NCBI GenBank assembly: GCA_021229015.1
Contig: CM037777.1
Coordinates: forward strand, 24,054,435-24,118,434
Source: Solen grandis
Taxonomy: Eukaryota > Mollusca > Bivalvia > Adapedonta > Solenidae
Length of the DNA stretch: 64,000 bases
Direction: 5' to 3'
A model generated the notes under the pieces. It made no database searches, was not told where the DNA came from, and saw nothing but the letters and a program-made list of their open reading frames with translations. Of this stretch, positions 50,101 through 62,000 are shown piece by piece. The position numbers were made by a program, and so were the translations under genes. The number at the start of each line of letters is the position of its first letter. Positions within the stretch are counted from its first letter, which is position 1.

Positions 50101-52033
50101 ATACATATTTAGATTAACAAAGTTTGTATGTGGTGTATAATACTTGTTTATTGTATGTACATATTTGCAAGAAGTGTTCTGATTAAAAAAATCCAAAACA
50201 AAACAAAATGAAAATTAAATTTATTTATACAATTTTGCATACAAAACACAATAATAAATATCCGGACAAAAGTGTATGCTGATGATTTGTCCTCTAGGAT
50301 GGTAGCTCCCTTTCTCCTGCTAAATGGTAATAGAGTTCATTCTGGGTCATTCATCACAATGAAACACAACCTCCTGAAAATAGTCAACAAAAAAACAACA
50401 TCAAACAAATGAAAACAATTATTATATTCTGTTCCATTCCTAAGAAACTGCATTTTTATCATGGAACAGTCAAAAGACATCATAATGTACTGTTGTTTAA
50501 TTTTAAATGTGAACAGGATAATTTAATTTGTACATTCTAGAATTCCTATGTTTTATTAAAAAATAATAATACCCTTAATGTGGAAAGAAAATGACAGCTG
50601 CAATATTCTTTTTGAGATTAGAGCTACCTTTTTTATTTAAAGTAGAAAACAATTTAAAGATGACATTTGTTAATTTTAAAAAAAAATGGATCTGAGTTCT
50701 GACCAATATTATAACATTCATTATTACATAGATGCATATTAATTAAAACATAATTGCCCAGATCAGCTATGGAAAACAAAAGTGTTTTACTAACCTTCAT
50801 TTTTTAACCTTGTTTTATTCTGTATGGGTCGATCTACTTTTGGTCCCACATTATTAAGTTGACAGACTAATCATACCTATTTATTACAATCATCATACCT
50901 TCTATCTAAACCAGCATGGTTAAATCACTGTTATTAAACTATTTGTTGTTATCATGCAATAAAAATTTCAGCCGATTCCTATCGGCAATTGGCCTGAGGA
51001 ACAGCCATAGCAGGTAAAAACATATAGCCGTGGTTCCTCGCCTGTAATGTTTTTACACATTGTAAAAATGGGATCCAGCAACCTTCTTTAATGTGCATCT
51101 ATTCTTTGTACTATGAGGAAACCGCCCTTTTGTTTAGACAAGTAACAAATGTTCTACTGCTTCCACAAGTCAGTTATGCGACAGTCATTATCCACACCCC
51201 TAGTATCTGCATTTGTTGCGTTGATGTTCATTATGGCCAGTAGTTTGAGTAATAATCTTGAAATGTTAACACCTTGTTATTTGTTTGTCACAAGTCGTTT
51301 TCAGTTGGTATTTGAAATACACATTTTTTCATAAACCAAACAGTCTGTTCAAAATGAAACTTAGTAACTAGCTAGAATAACGTCAGAATGTACCAACAAC
51401 ATCAAACTGATTGTATAATCAGAGTATATTGGCCATCATGGTTGGTCTCAGTAATGACAATGCAAACATCTCATTTAACTATATGTCATCAATTAATTAT
51501 TGTGTAAATTACAGTACTGTATGAGTACCTACAGCTTAATTGCATTGATATCGATATAAACAAAAATATGAATACAAGAACAGAGATTTTGTATGCATTT
51601 ATTTCATAATAACATGATAGATATCACAAACATACAACAATTCTCAGGCAAGTAAATATGATAAAGCTTTAATACAGATTTAAAGTATGATAAATCATAA
51701 ATGTCCATAGACTTCACCGATGCATCTTCTAATAGTGGGTGGGGTAAAGTTTGGAAAACTCCAAAGAAACTGAATTCTCTTCGTGATTGAAATAGAAGTC
51801 ATAGAAATGCACACTATACATGAGCATTTACGATAACTCTAACAGTGAGAGATTTGTATATACAATCCTTTGTGCCCAACTTTGGGCTGTTACAGTTTAG
51901 TTTTCCAGGATGTTCTGCCTTTGGGTTTATCGGGAACTTAATTAGCACTGTAAATTTGGGGACACATTTCCATTTGGCAAAGGAGTATGTAATGGTTTGT
52001 AAGTTACCCTTATCTGTATATGATTTGTGTAAG
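50101..52033. other. noncoding stretch
   Basis: A stem-prone segment lies at about 50970-51045 (ccgattcctatcggcaattg; ggttcctcgcctg near ctgaggaac). No gene recognised. Confidence 0.5.
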
Positions 52034-52109
52034 CAGTCCAGTAGCTCAGTCGGTAGTGGACTTGCTCTGTAAGTGTAAGTCCCGGGTTCGAGTGCTGGTC
52101 TGGTCGCAC
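52034..52109 (+). pseudogene. tRNA-like sequence (tRNA-Thr-like or SINE head)
   Basis: Box A (tagctcagtcgg) and box B (gggttcgagt) stand at tRNA spacing, followed by a T-run (52110-52117) that would end Pol III transcripts. The putative anticodon loop tctgtaa would give TGT (Thr), but the anticodon and T stems pair poorly. Pseudogene or head of a tRNA-derived SINE. Confidence 0.5.
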
Positions 52110-52299
52110 TTTTTTTTCACTTGGTTACGTCAACAAATGCAAACAAATTTTTAGGCTTCTTAAAATGAAACAATATAACAAGAAATACATAAGTGAGGAA
52201 CTTGGCCAACAAAACACTGGCAAGTCTCATGGTATCCTTTCCCCATCAGGGAATCTGAGGCAGACCTACCATGTTTACTGTGTGCCAGCCACCATTATA

Positions 52300-52376
52300 G
52301 CAAGACCAGCAGTCACCCATCCAAGTACTAACCCTATCCAATATAGCTTAACTGAACAAGTTGGGAATAACAAGTA
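52300..52376 (-). pseudogene. 5S rRNA-derived fragment
   Basis: cacccatccaagtactaacc, then tagcttaac and a Ggg-ending block are the inverse of the internal region of 5S rRNA (ggttagtacttggatggg and the gcttaagc-like block). Only about 75 bp are recognisable, with changes in the conserved box-C region. It lies 190 bp from the tRNA-like sequence; both may be parts of one decayed SINE. Confidence 0.45.
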
Positions 52377-53249
52377 ACTACATCAGACAAAAGCTAGCTC
52401 AACTTTAAGGCAGATAAACTTGTACAACATCACAGCAGTATGCCCCTACAGTATGGTGCCCCTACACAAAGACAAACATGGATATGGTTAAGCTGTTTCA
52501 GAGATGTGCAGCTAGAAGGGTCCAAAGTGGTACTGACTACTAACTGAGTGTTACCTCAGTGCTAAATAGCGTAGCTTGGAGAGCCTTGGAAGTGTGAAGA
52601 ATTGATGCACAACTGATCATGTACCATAAAATCAATAATAATGAAGTTACTATCCCTATGCCTAGTACCCTACTTATATTCAACCTCCAAATAGACTATC
52701 AAGAAACATGCATCCTTTCTCATTAAAAAAAATTCAAATATAAGCGACTATTTAAAATTCTCTTTCTTCCCCCACAGTGTAACTGTAACCCCCCCCCCCC
52801 AGCTGCCCTGGTCAAACATTTTTCTAGGCTATAAAATCCCTTGATTACATCATAGTAGTGTTGTCTAGAGGAAATCCCCATCGTGGCCCCTGTACTGAAC
52901 CACCCGCATAACCACCTGACTAGCCAGACTCCTATTGTCTTATGGCCCCCTGCTGTTGATGTGTAGGTAATCGGAATCGGCAGTCGTCCATGACTGTGTG
53001 ATAAGCATGTGTTTAGGGTACTGCGGACACGTTCACTGATTGAGAGAAATTTACATGTCGTCTGCCGAGCGATCTAACAATTGGGAAAAATAGGCAATTA
53101 CCAAAAGTTTATATCAGTTACAACTATAAACTATTCTAGGCAAATGCAGTTTAAGAAATAGCATTAAAAATAGTTAAGCTAAACACAACAACTGAGCTGG
53201 ACATTAAAATGTAATTAGTATCGAAACAATGTCACTAGAGCCCAAAGGA

Positions 53250-53285
<36 letters not shown>

Positions 53286-53999
53286 TAACTACTCTGACGA
53301 AATCTACTCAGTGAATTTTTTAATTCACTTTTCTCTACATGTATAAAGTTTTAAATCTTGCATTAAAAGCGGGCTAATAAGCTGCCGGCAGGTTGATGAA
53401 CTTTCAGGTATGAAAAATTGACGATTTCGTTTTTGAAAAAGTTAAAAATGAAAATGATTTTTTTTTTTTTGCTGTAGCAAACTGCAGAGTAGATGCATAC
53501 CTATCGCTAGCTATGCAAATTAAACTTAATCAGAAATGGGTTGTGTTTCTAAATGTCAACAGCTTTACTATTTCAATATAAATTAAAAGTGTCATTTTTA
53601 TGAAACTAACTCCTCTAAATATTTTCCTAAAAGGGATAAATACAAACAGTAGACCGATACATCATGTTCACTGTTTTAATATTTATGAATATGATAATCT
53701 ACATCATCACGTAACATGTATGTGTATTCATGGTCTCTTTATATAGAGACACTGGTGTATTTTAAATTTATAAATAAACATGAATATGAAATGAAAGATT
53801 TTAAAAATTCAGTCTGCCATATTTTTGGACAATCCATATTTTGGGACGATATTTGTGTAATCAAATCCAGGTAATCAGTCATTGAGCAATGTTACTGATA
53901 AGTCGATGAATACGAAATACTAATGCACAGAAAGCACAATTTATGTGCGAAATAAAACGGATATTAAAGATTTTATATTAAACATCAACATCTTTTATT
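52377..53999. other. noncoding stretch
   Basis: An (AAT)n microsatellite lies at 53252-53283 and a C-run near 52790. No gene recognised. Confidence 0.55.
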
Positions 54000-54545
54000 A
54001 AACATACGCATAGCTTCCCGGAAGCTCCTGGGAAGCATTCACGGAGCTTCCGCAAAATATTTAATATAGGACCCCTCTAGGCTTCGGTGATGTCTCGAAG
54101 GTTCGGTAACCTTTCTGTGACAAAATCCAGATCTTATGATAGAATATCAGAACATTCGCAAAAAAATTTGACAAGCACAGTCTAAACTTTGTTGCTTATT
54201 TTGGTCAACTTTAGACTGAAACGGTCAAAAAGGCCATGGGACACTGCTGGGGGCATCCTCATAAACCTCCAAAAGTCTACACTTGATTTTGTCCACAACC
54301 AAATTCTCATAATCTCCATAATCTTCCCCGAGGCAGCTAGGATGGTTCTATACATCCCCTAATCTACGGGGATGTTTCAAATTAGGTGAAGCTCCGGGGC
54401 ACTTTCCCCGACCATCGGAAAAATTTCACGAGCATCGGGAGCCATCCCCGATAATACAAGGCCATTGTACCATAACCGAAACATCAGTGAACGTTTCAAC
54501 GGACCAATCCCGAAGCTTCTCATGGGACTGCTCCGTCTTTTTGGC
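54000..54545. repeat. unclassified GC-richer block with repeated CCCCGA/ATCGG words
   Basis: Many short related words (gaagctcc, ccccgaccatcgg, gcatcgggagcc, gcttccgg) in both orientations within 550 bp, unlike the surrounding AT-rich DNA. It is probably a dispersed element with internal subrepeats. No frame is seen. Confidence 0.4.
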
Positions 54546-54802
54546 TCAATCATCTGATGCCATCGGGAGAAAGTTTGTGTATTTCCTGATGATTTTTCTC
54601 CAGTGAGACCTAGGCATTAGATCGATGGTCTTCAAGTTAAAAAAAATAATATAAAAACCCTTTACTTTTATCCCCAGATACCCTTCAGAATGCATCTCCG
54701 TCACACTAAGATCATTTTTTTTTTTTCGGGGAGCATTTGATTCTGGTTGCTGCTGAAGGTAACCAGGTAAATACAAATAACCTGAATTGTTTAATTAGGC
54801 TG

Positions 54803-54846
54803 ATGGTACTCTGGTGAGCGTTCTAGGGCCATGATGGCCCTCTTGT
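54803..54846 (+). repeat. orphan tandem-core 3' terminus
   Basis: tggtgagcgttct, hairpin agggccatgatggccct and cttgt, without a recognisable body. Confidence 0.65.
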
Positions 54847-55860
54847 ATATGATTGTTTTACAAAAAATGAAAAAGTTGCTTCTAACAATATATTATTCAT
54901 CACTGAGAGAAGTGGGGTGTAGTGGTTTAGCATAGTCCTTGTTGTTATTTGCCACTGATTTATAGGTCATACATGTCTATTTCAACATACATGTATGAAT
55001 AATTATCAGAAAACCCCTGTTTCAATTAATCTAAAATAGTAATGAAACTCAACTGATGTCACAGAAGTTGTATGGTAATTAATTGTCCCTGACAACACAA
55101 GCAGAATATAGGTTTAAATTCAGTAGTGTTCCTTTCTTTTTTGTTTGCATGTAATGGATTATCTCTTGAATCAACTGTATTTACAACACATGCAACTTCC
55201 TATTATAAAACTGAACATATTATAGAAATACTACAGCAATGCAGAATACTTAAGTTTAATCAGGGATCTCACGAGGGTTCCTTGCCAAAAAAATGGAGTC
55301 CTTGCATATACAGTAGTCATATTAGTGCAGGATTCCAAATTAGAGTTAATGAGAGCCCAGAATCTTGCATATATATTTCTCAGACTTCTGACATACTAAA
55401 TCTGTTAGATGTGGTATTGGTATAACTTCCTTGTATGACAAATACATGTAGTGATAGCCTCAAGATTTGTTAGCCTGGGTACCATTTGAACCAAGCAAGC
55501 ATCAATCTTGCAACATGGCAATAGTATGATGATTTAGAGAGGTAGCACTTTAGTCTTTATCGTCTCATGAATACAAAGTCATCAAGTCTCCAAATTACTT
55601 GTAGAATGTTAATCAAGAAAGCAATAAAAGACGCTTCTGATGAGCATCCCAAAATCAATGCACAAATTGCCAAGGAAGACAATTTAGTTTGGATTTCTTT
55701 TACATAAAAGTCATCATGGATATATGTGCATTAAAAAAAAATATATGTGTGAAGCAATACAAATAAATCAGATTTAGTTTGTGGATAATAAGATTTTTAA
55801 GATTGCAATCATAATTATTGTACATGTATATATAAAAAATCATCTGTTTGAATGTTACAG
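54847..55860. other. stretch upstream of SGSM3 exon a
   Basis: Presumably SGSM3 intron. I could not identify a 5' exon or promoter. Confidence 0.4.
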
Positions 55861-56039
55861 TTGAGACTCTGTCCGAGGATGAAGATGATGTGGTGGAAAG
55901 TTGCTCAGAATCCCTCAGTGTATCAGCTACACATCCATATGGCGGATCTTCTGACTTCAGTCCAACACCTGGGGGACCATTCTCAGCATTGACACCTTCT
56001 ATGTGGCCCCAAGATATCATGGTCAAACTTGGAAACCCA
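55861..56039 (+). CDS. SGSM3: SGSM3 exon a (acidic N-terminal region)
   Basis: The acceptor is aatgttacag and the donor gtcagt. The exon enters with two bases of a split codon and leaves in phase 0. It encodes an acidic, serine-rich segment ([13 protein letters not shown]) and then the SGSM3 signature [13 protein letters not shown]. The acidic part extends beyond the short N-terminus of vertebrate SGSM3 as I remember it, so the molluscan protein probably has a longer leader. Confidence 0.88.
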
Positions 56040-59000
56040 GTCAGTACTTCAATAATGAAAAATATCACAAACTAGTTAAGATTGTTGCTGTTTTCATCAG
56101 TTTCTCAGTTTGTTCATTAATGAAATACCCCAGTTTAAGTTTGATCAAGTAAGTGTTGGGGAATAATAAGAAAGATATGAAAGGAAATTGATTCATGACT
56201 CTGTAATTTCTGATCATGTACAAAAACGGTTTTTGTATGTATAATCTTTTGAGAGAGAGAAAAAAATAATGGATGCTTTTTTTTTTTAATTTGATTATTA
56301 TCTCTTTTTTAGCCAGAAGACTCAAATGGTCAGTTGGATTATAGATATGACGAATTTGGTTTCAAAGTGGAAGAAGAGGGTAAATATGTTTATTACTGTA
56401 GATCTATATTTTCACATTAGATCTATATTTTCACATTAGATCTTTATTTTCACATTACTCTCATTTATTTTTTTATTTTTGAATCTATCACTTTTTTATT
56501 CTAATATTCCCCTGCCAATAGAAAGTCCTGGTGTGGGGTATTGCTTTGGTATTGTCCATCCATCCATCTGACACTTTTTTTTTCTCTAAAGCCACATCTC
56601 AGAAATATATAAGATTGCCACTAAACTTTACAACAAATGATAAAAAACATGCAGAGTTATGGCCTTTGAATCACTTAAAAAGTAACTGCTTTTACATATC
56701 TCCATAGTTCGCACAGGTCTTGAAAAACCCTTTGATTTGATGTTTGTCTTGAAAAACCTTTGAAAATCACATTTTGCCTTGTAAACCCTTGAAAAACCTT
56801 AAAATTAACTGAAAGGTCTTGAAAAAACCTTGAATATGAACTTACAATATTGATCATAAAAAAAAGTATTTATCAAGTTGTTGCAAGTCCTTAATTTTTA
56901 ATTTCATGCCATAAAAAAACCTTTAAATTTTGCTTCAGAAAATTTGTATGAACCATGATCTCCAAAACTGTAGGAGCCAGAGTCACAAAACTTGACTGGA
57001 ATGTTAACAAGTTTTGTTTGTTGTTTTGTTTCCCCTTCCTATAATCATAATCATTTCTAAGCATGAATATGTATTAATATGTGGACAGTGGAATGATGCA
57101 TGTCCACAATTTTACAACATTCACAGTTCTATAAATATCCAATCTTTCTGGAGATTTATCGCGAGTTTGGATAGGGTTATTTGACTCCATAATTTATGTA
57201 ATTAAATTTGCCTTTTTAGCGGTGGATGTCACATCAACAAAATTTCTTGTTTGTACTTGGCTAATATCAAATACATTGTATTTAAAGATGGCCCAGAAGA
57301 AAATTCAAGCAAGCTACTGAGTACACCATTTATAGAAGATCCACAGCACAGACTTAAATGGATAGCCTATCTGGAATTTACACACAATGAAGAAGTGGAA
57401 GATCTTACGTGGGATAAGGTAATTTGAATGTATTGTCAGGATGATGATTTTGTCAACTGTAGGTTACCTAGTGATATCCGTGTAATTATCAGTTCTCTTC
57501 TATTTGGCAATCATTAGTGTATTGATGTAGATTTAAACCATTTGACATACAATTGATATGTGTCTCAAAAAAACACAGAAACAAGTAAGAGGCCAATTAA
57601 CCCATGTTGAGAAATGGAGAGAAACTAACTGTATGGGTAATGAATGTCTAATAATGCACTTAAGCATGGAGTAGGGAACTGAATGTCTTTATTTATGTGT
57701 ATATAGTATTAAAAAAAGTGTGTTCTGGTGTGAGAAGCTCAAAAACTTCTAAATTCTTAGATTGTAAACTTAGATTTTAAATTTGTTTCATAAGGTGGAC
57801 AGCAGATTCCAGCGAACTGAAAAATTGCGACAGATGGTGCGAGTCGGTATCCCACACTCCTTACGCCCTCAGCTTTGGATGAGGCTATCTGGAGCCCTTG
57901 ACAAGAAAAGAAAATCAGATCTGACATACAAGGACATTGTGAAAACAAGCTCCAATGATCACCTCATGACTTCAAAACAGATTGAAAAGGTATGAATATA
58001 GGTCCATTGTATCATGTGGGTCCTTGTATTTCATTTCCTCAGCTGAAGTTCATTTTTTATACTTTCAGATGTTATCTTTTTTTATGATAGCAAGAGAAAC
58101 TCTGAAATTTGATTTACAGAGTGGGATTTAATAGTTTTCACAGGTAGTATTTACAGTATTTTTGTGTACAGTTTAAACTGCTGATACTTTGCCACATGTT
58201 TTACCAGACATGACATCTCTCTAACAGGACTTGTTGCGGACCATGCCAAGCAATGCATGTTATTGTAACATACACAGTACGGGTATCCCACGGTTACGGA
58301 GGATCCTGCGGGGACTGGCCTGGCTCTTCCCTGACATCGGCTACTGTCAGGGCACTGGTGTAGTAAGTACACTCTTTACTCTGCATCAAACACATGTTCC
58401 TACCATAACTTTGTACCTCTTGAATTCTCCATGTAACATCAAGTTAAACTGTTGGAAGTTCAAATCATACTGAAAACAATTTTTAGTCTGAATAGATTTA
58501 ATTGTTCCTGTTGCATTTCCATTGTTTTGGTGAACAGCAGCAATGATAAATCTCATTATTAATTCAATTGTTATTATACCCCCGAAAATTAAGTTTGAGA
58601 GGGGATATATAGGAGTCCATCTGTTGGTCTGTCGGTAATTGACTTGAAATTTAAAATGTAAACAGCTGGCAAGTAGGAAAAGTACAGTGTCCAGGAACTG
58701 TAACTCTACCTGGTCCCATTTTATAATTATCTCCCTCTGTTAAATTGCTTTTTTTCTTGTCCCAGACATAACTCGAATGTTATACATGGTATTGACTTGA
58801 AACTTAAAATGTAAACAGATGGCAACTAGTAGAAGTGCAGTGATCAAGAACTATAACCCTACACTTTTAAACTACTGTGCCAAACAACCATAATTGACTT
58901 TCTATCCACTTTGAATAAAGATTTTAAAAACTTATTACTTACTATCACAACCAGTATTCTATGTATACAGGTTATTATCTCTGCTCCACTTGAGTCTGGC

Positions 59001-62000
59001 TTCTGTATCAAAGCATTATGCTGGGGGGGGATAAATCACCTTCAGTGATAGCTCTACTTTAATTAGCCAAAGTTAAAGGCTGACCTTGTTTAATTTTATT
59101 ACCGTAGATGATTTTCCTGATTGCATTTGTGTAGTAAGGATTTCCTGTGAAGAATTTATTGGAATAGTTCTACTGCTATTAAATATTATAAAGGGTATTT
59201 TTTTAGGTTTTTAAAAATCTATAGGTAGGATTTCAGTATAACACTGGCTTGACTCTATTTTCCTGGAAATACTGTCCCCAAATGCATGCTCAAGTTCCAT
59301 TTGAATCTGTTGATATTGTTTACGACTGCAATCAAACTGTAATTTTGAGAACAAAAATGTTCAGTAGATGTGAGTGTGGGAGCTGAGTGTGTGTTTTGTG
59401 TTACAGATTGCAGCCTCCCTGCTTCTGTTCCTGGAGGAAGAAGACACATTCTGGATGATGTGTGCCATCATAGAGGACCTCCTGCCTGCTTCATACTACT
59501 CCAGCACCCTCTTAGGCATCCAGGTACTTGCGACCGTGGGGTCACTTTTTATCCATGGGTGGTCCAATCACTAAATTACTTCTTAAATGAAAGACACTGA
59601 GTTATTTAAATTGTTTTAATTTCTTTCAAATGCATGGCTCATTATATTGTTCATTGTATTTTTAATTGTATTTCCTATTTTTGAATAGATTAAATAGATA
59701 TGTAGTGTATTAATAAATAGAGGATAATTGTTTGTTTTGGTGTACGATCGATTAAGAATTTCACTTTGTGAACATAAAAAGTGATATTTTCATGAGTGGC
59801 TAAGCCACGATTGAAAATGTATCATCTTTTGTTAACAAGTGAAATTATACATTGATCTTTCACCAAAACAAGCAATTTTTCTTTATATTTAAAGGCCTGA
59901 AATTTGCTGTTTAATTCACAAAAATGTCAAAATCAAGATACTCACTGATGTCAAAACTGATATAAAGGCACCAAATAACAGTGCCACTGTGTATATTTCC
60001 AGGCAGACCAGCGAGTGCTGCGCCAGTTGATCACCAGCTACCTGCCTGACTCAGACCTGGTCTTGAAGGAACATGACATAGGTATGTAGCCTCTCCCTGG
60101 TGCACTGTCCTGTGTGTATCCAGCCGGCTTCAACTGCACTCAGCCTACTAATCCTTCATAAATTTAAAATGTATGATATGCATGAAGATTTATTACATTA
60201 TAACAAATAGCTAAATGTCATTTCCAAAATGTTACTGAAAAATACTGGTAATGTAAGTTTCAAGACATATATCAGTTACTCAGATCCCAAAATGAAACAT
60301 TATTTTTAGGAAGCAAGGGGGGTGGGAAAGCATTCTTCAAATATAGATTTATACTTAAGCTGTTCTGCTGCATGTGAAATTGTGTATAGGACAAGCACAC
60401 CAGGTGTTATATCACAGGATTGCATGATTGGCAGTTTTATAAAACCTTCCTGCTAAAGGCCCATTATATTTCATTACGACTCAATTTTCATTAAAAAGAA
60501 AAGATAAAATAACATTGACATATCATAGACTTACACAAATGGTACATAATGTTCAAATATCTGCTGTAAAATAACAGTTAAACGCATTGAAAATGTTGAT
60601 CAAATAACCCAATTTTGGATGGATGTCAAAATACTCTTAATTGTATACATTTTGCATTGGCGAGTTTTCCTAAAGACTGTCTGTAATCTGAAATAATTTG
60701 AATTTGAAAAACTGTCTTCGAATCACAATTTGTTTATCTGCTGCATCATCAATTTATGCACTCGTGATTCGTTAAGGGAATATGCAAATTAGTTATTATT
60801 GTAAACAATTGAATGATCTCAATTAAAAGATTCTTTCTTATTTATGCATTGTGGTAACATTGTCATCAACGAGTATGTACTGATTGCATCTCGTTACAAA
60901 TTTGTAGCACACACTTTACTTTTTTGTCCAAAGAATATACACTGCTTTTGGAGGCATAATAGGCCTTTAAGTATATCTCTGATGTGTAAAAGATTGACCA
61001 GGTATCAAGGCATGCAAATTATAGGTATACAGTTCAGTTATTATATATTTGGGATATATAGGAGTCATGTAGGTCAGTCCGTCTGTCTGTAGATATGATT
61101 TATCCATGCTATTTCTCGTCTATCTTTGGTCCGATTTTGATGAAATGGGTAAGTACCAAGCCTAATTATGCATATCACCGGCACATTATGATCAGCTTGA
61201 TTTTAAATAAATTTTGGCCTTTTACTATATTTTTGCATGTATTTTGTCCATGCTATTTCTCAGGTATATGTATTAAAATAAATAGGATCATGATGTGCCA
61301 CAGATACGTGCAACCTGTGATGTTAAATCAAAAACAGACCAGCTGTACCTGAGAAATAGCATGGACAAAATACATTCAAAAATATAGTTAAAGGCCAAAA
61401 CTTATTTAAAATCAAGCTATATATATAAAGATGTCTGCAATAAATGTACAAGTGTATCAGAGATCCACTTCTTTTTTGTGTTTTCTATTTTTATCTTTCA
61501 ACTGTGTCAAGACCATCTCTGACATGGTTACATTAACTGTGACAAAGCAGTATTTTGGGGTATTCATCATCTTCAATGATAGTTCTTGTATTTTACCTGC
61601 ATCAGCATATCTGAAGCAAGCAATAAAATAGCCTTAATAAGGTTTCTGCAGAGTAGATTACAAAACATAAGCTCCACCAGCTACTGATTGCTTATAATTG
61701 AGGGTATATAGAATTACTTGGAAGGTCAACTTTGATTGCAGACAGGAATGTTGATTATGGGTAACATTTTGCACTGCCTGTGATGTATAGAAGCATTATC
61801 TACCAATACTTAACCTGTTTGAAACTTAGCTATTAATGCTAGTATAATATAATGACTGTTATTACTCACATTCTTCCTCTCTTATTAAAGAACGGACTAT
61901 ACTAAACATGTAACAAGCAAGGAACTGAAAGAAAAAGTGCTCTTTGAGAGTGGTATGTGTGATTCAATGGATAAATGAATGTAATTCATAGAAATTACTT

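Noticed and set aside
49885..50196. Frames reading through the N gap
   Set aside because: The bases are unknown; translation across N is meaningless.
52034..52109. Functional tRNA-Thr gene
   Set aside because: The anticodon and T stems do not pair properly; only the A and B boxes are preserved.
27693..55861. A single gene joining the TRAF7-like exon to SGSM3
   Set aside because: No known protein combines them, the TRAF7-like exon exits in phase 0 while SGSM3 exon a needs one preceding base, and a scaffold gap lies between.
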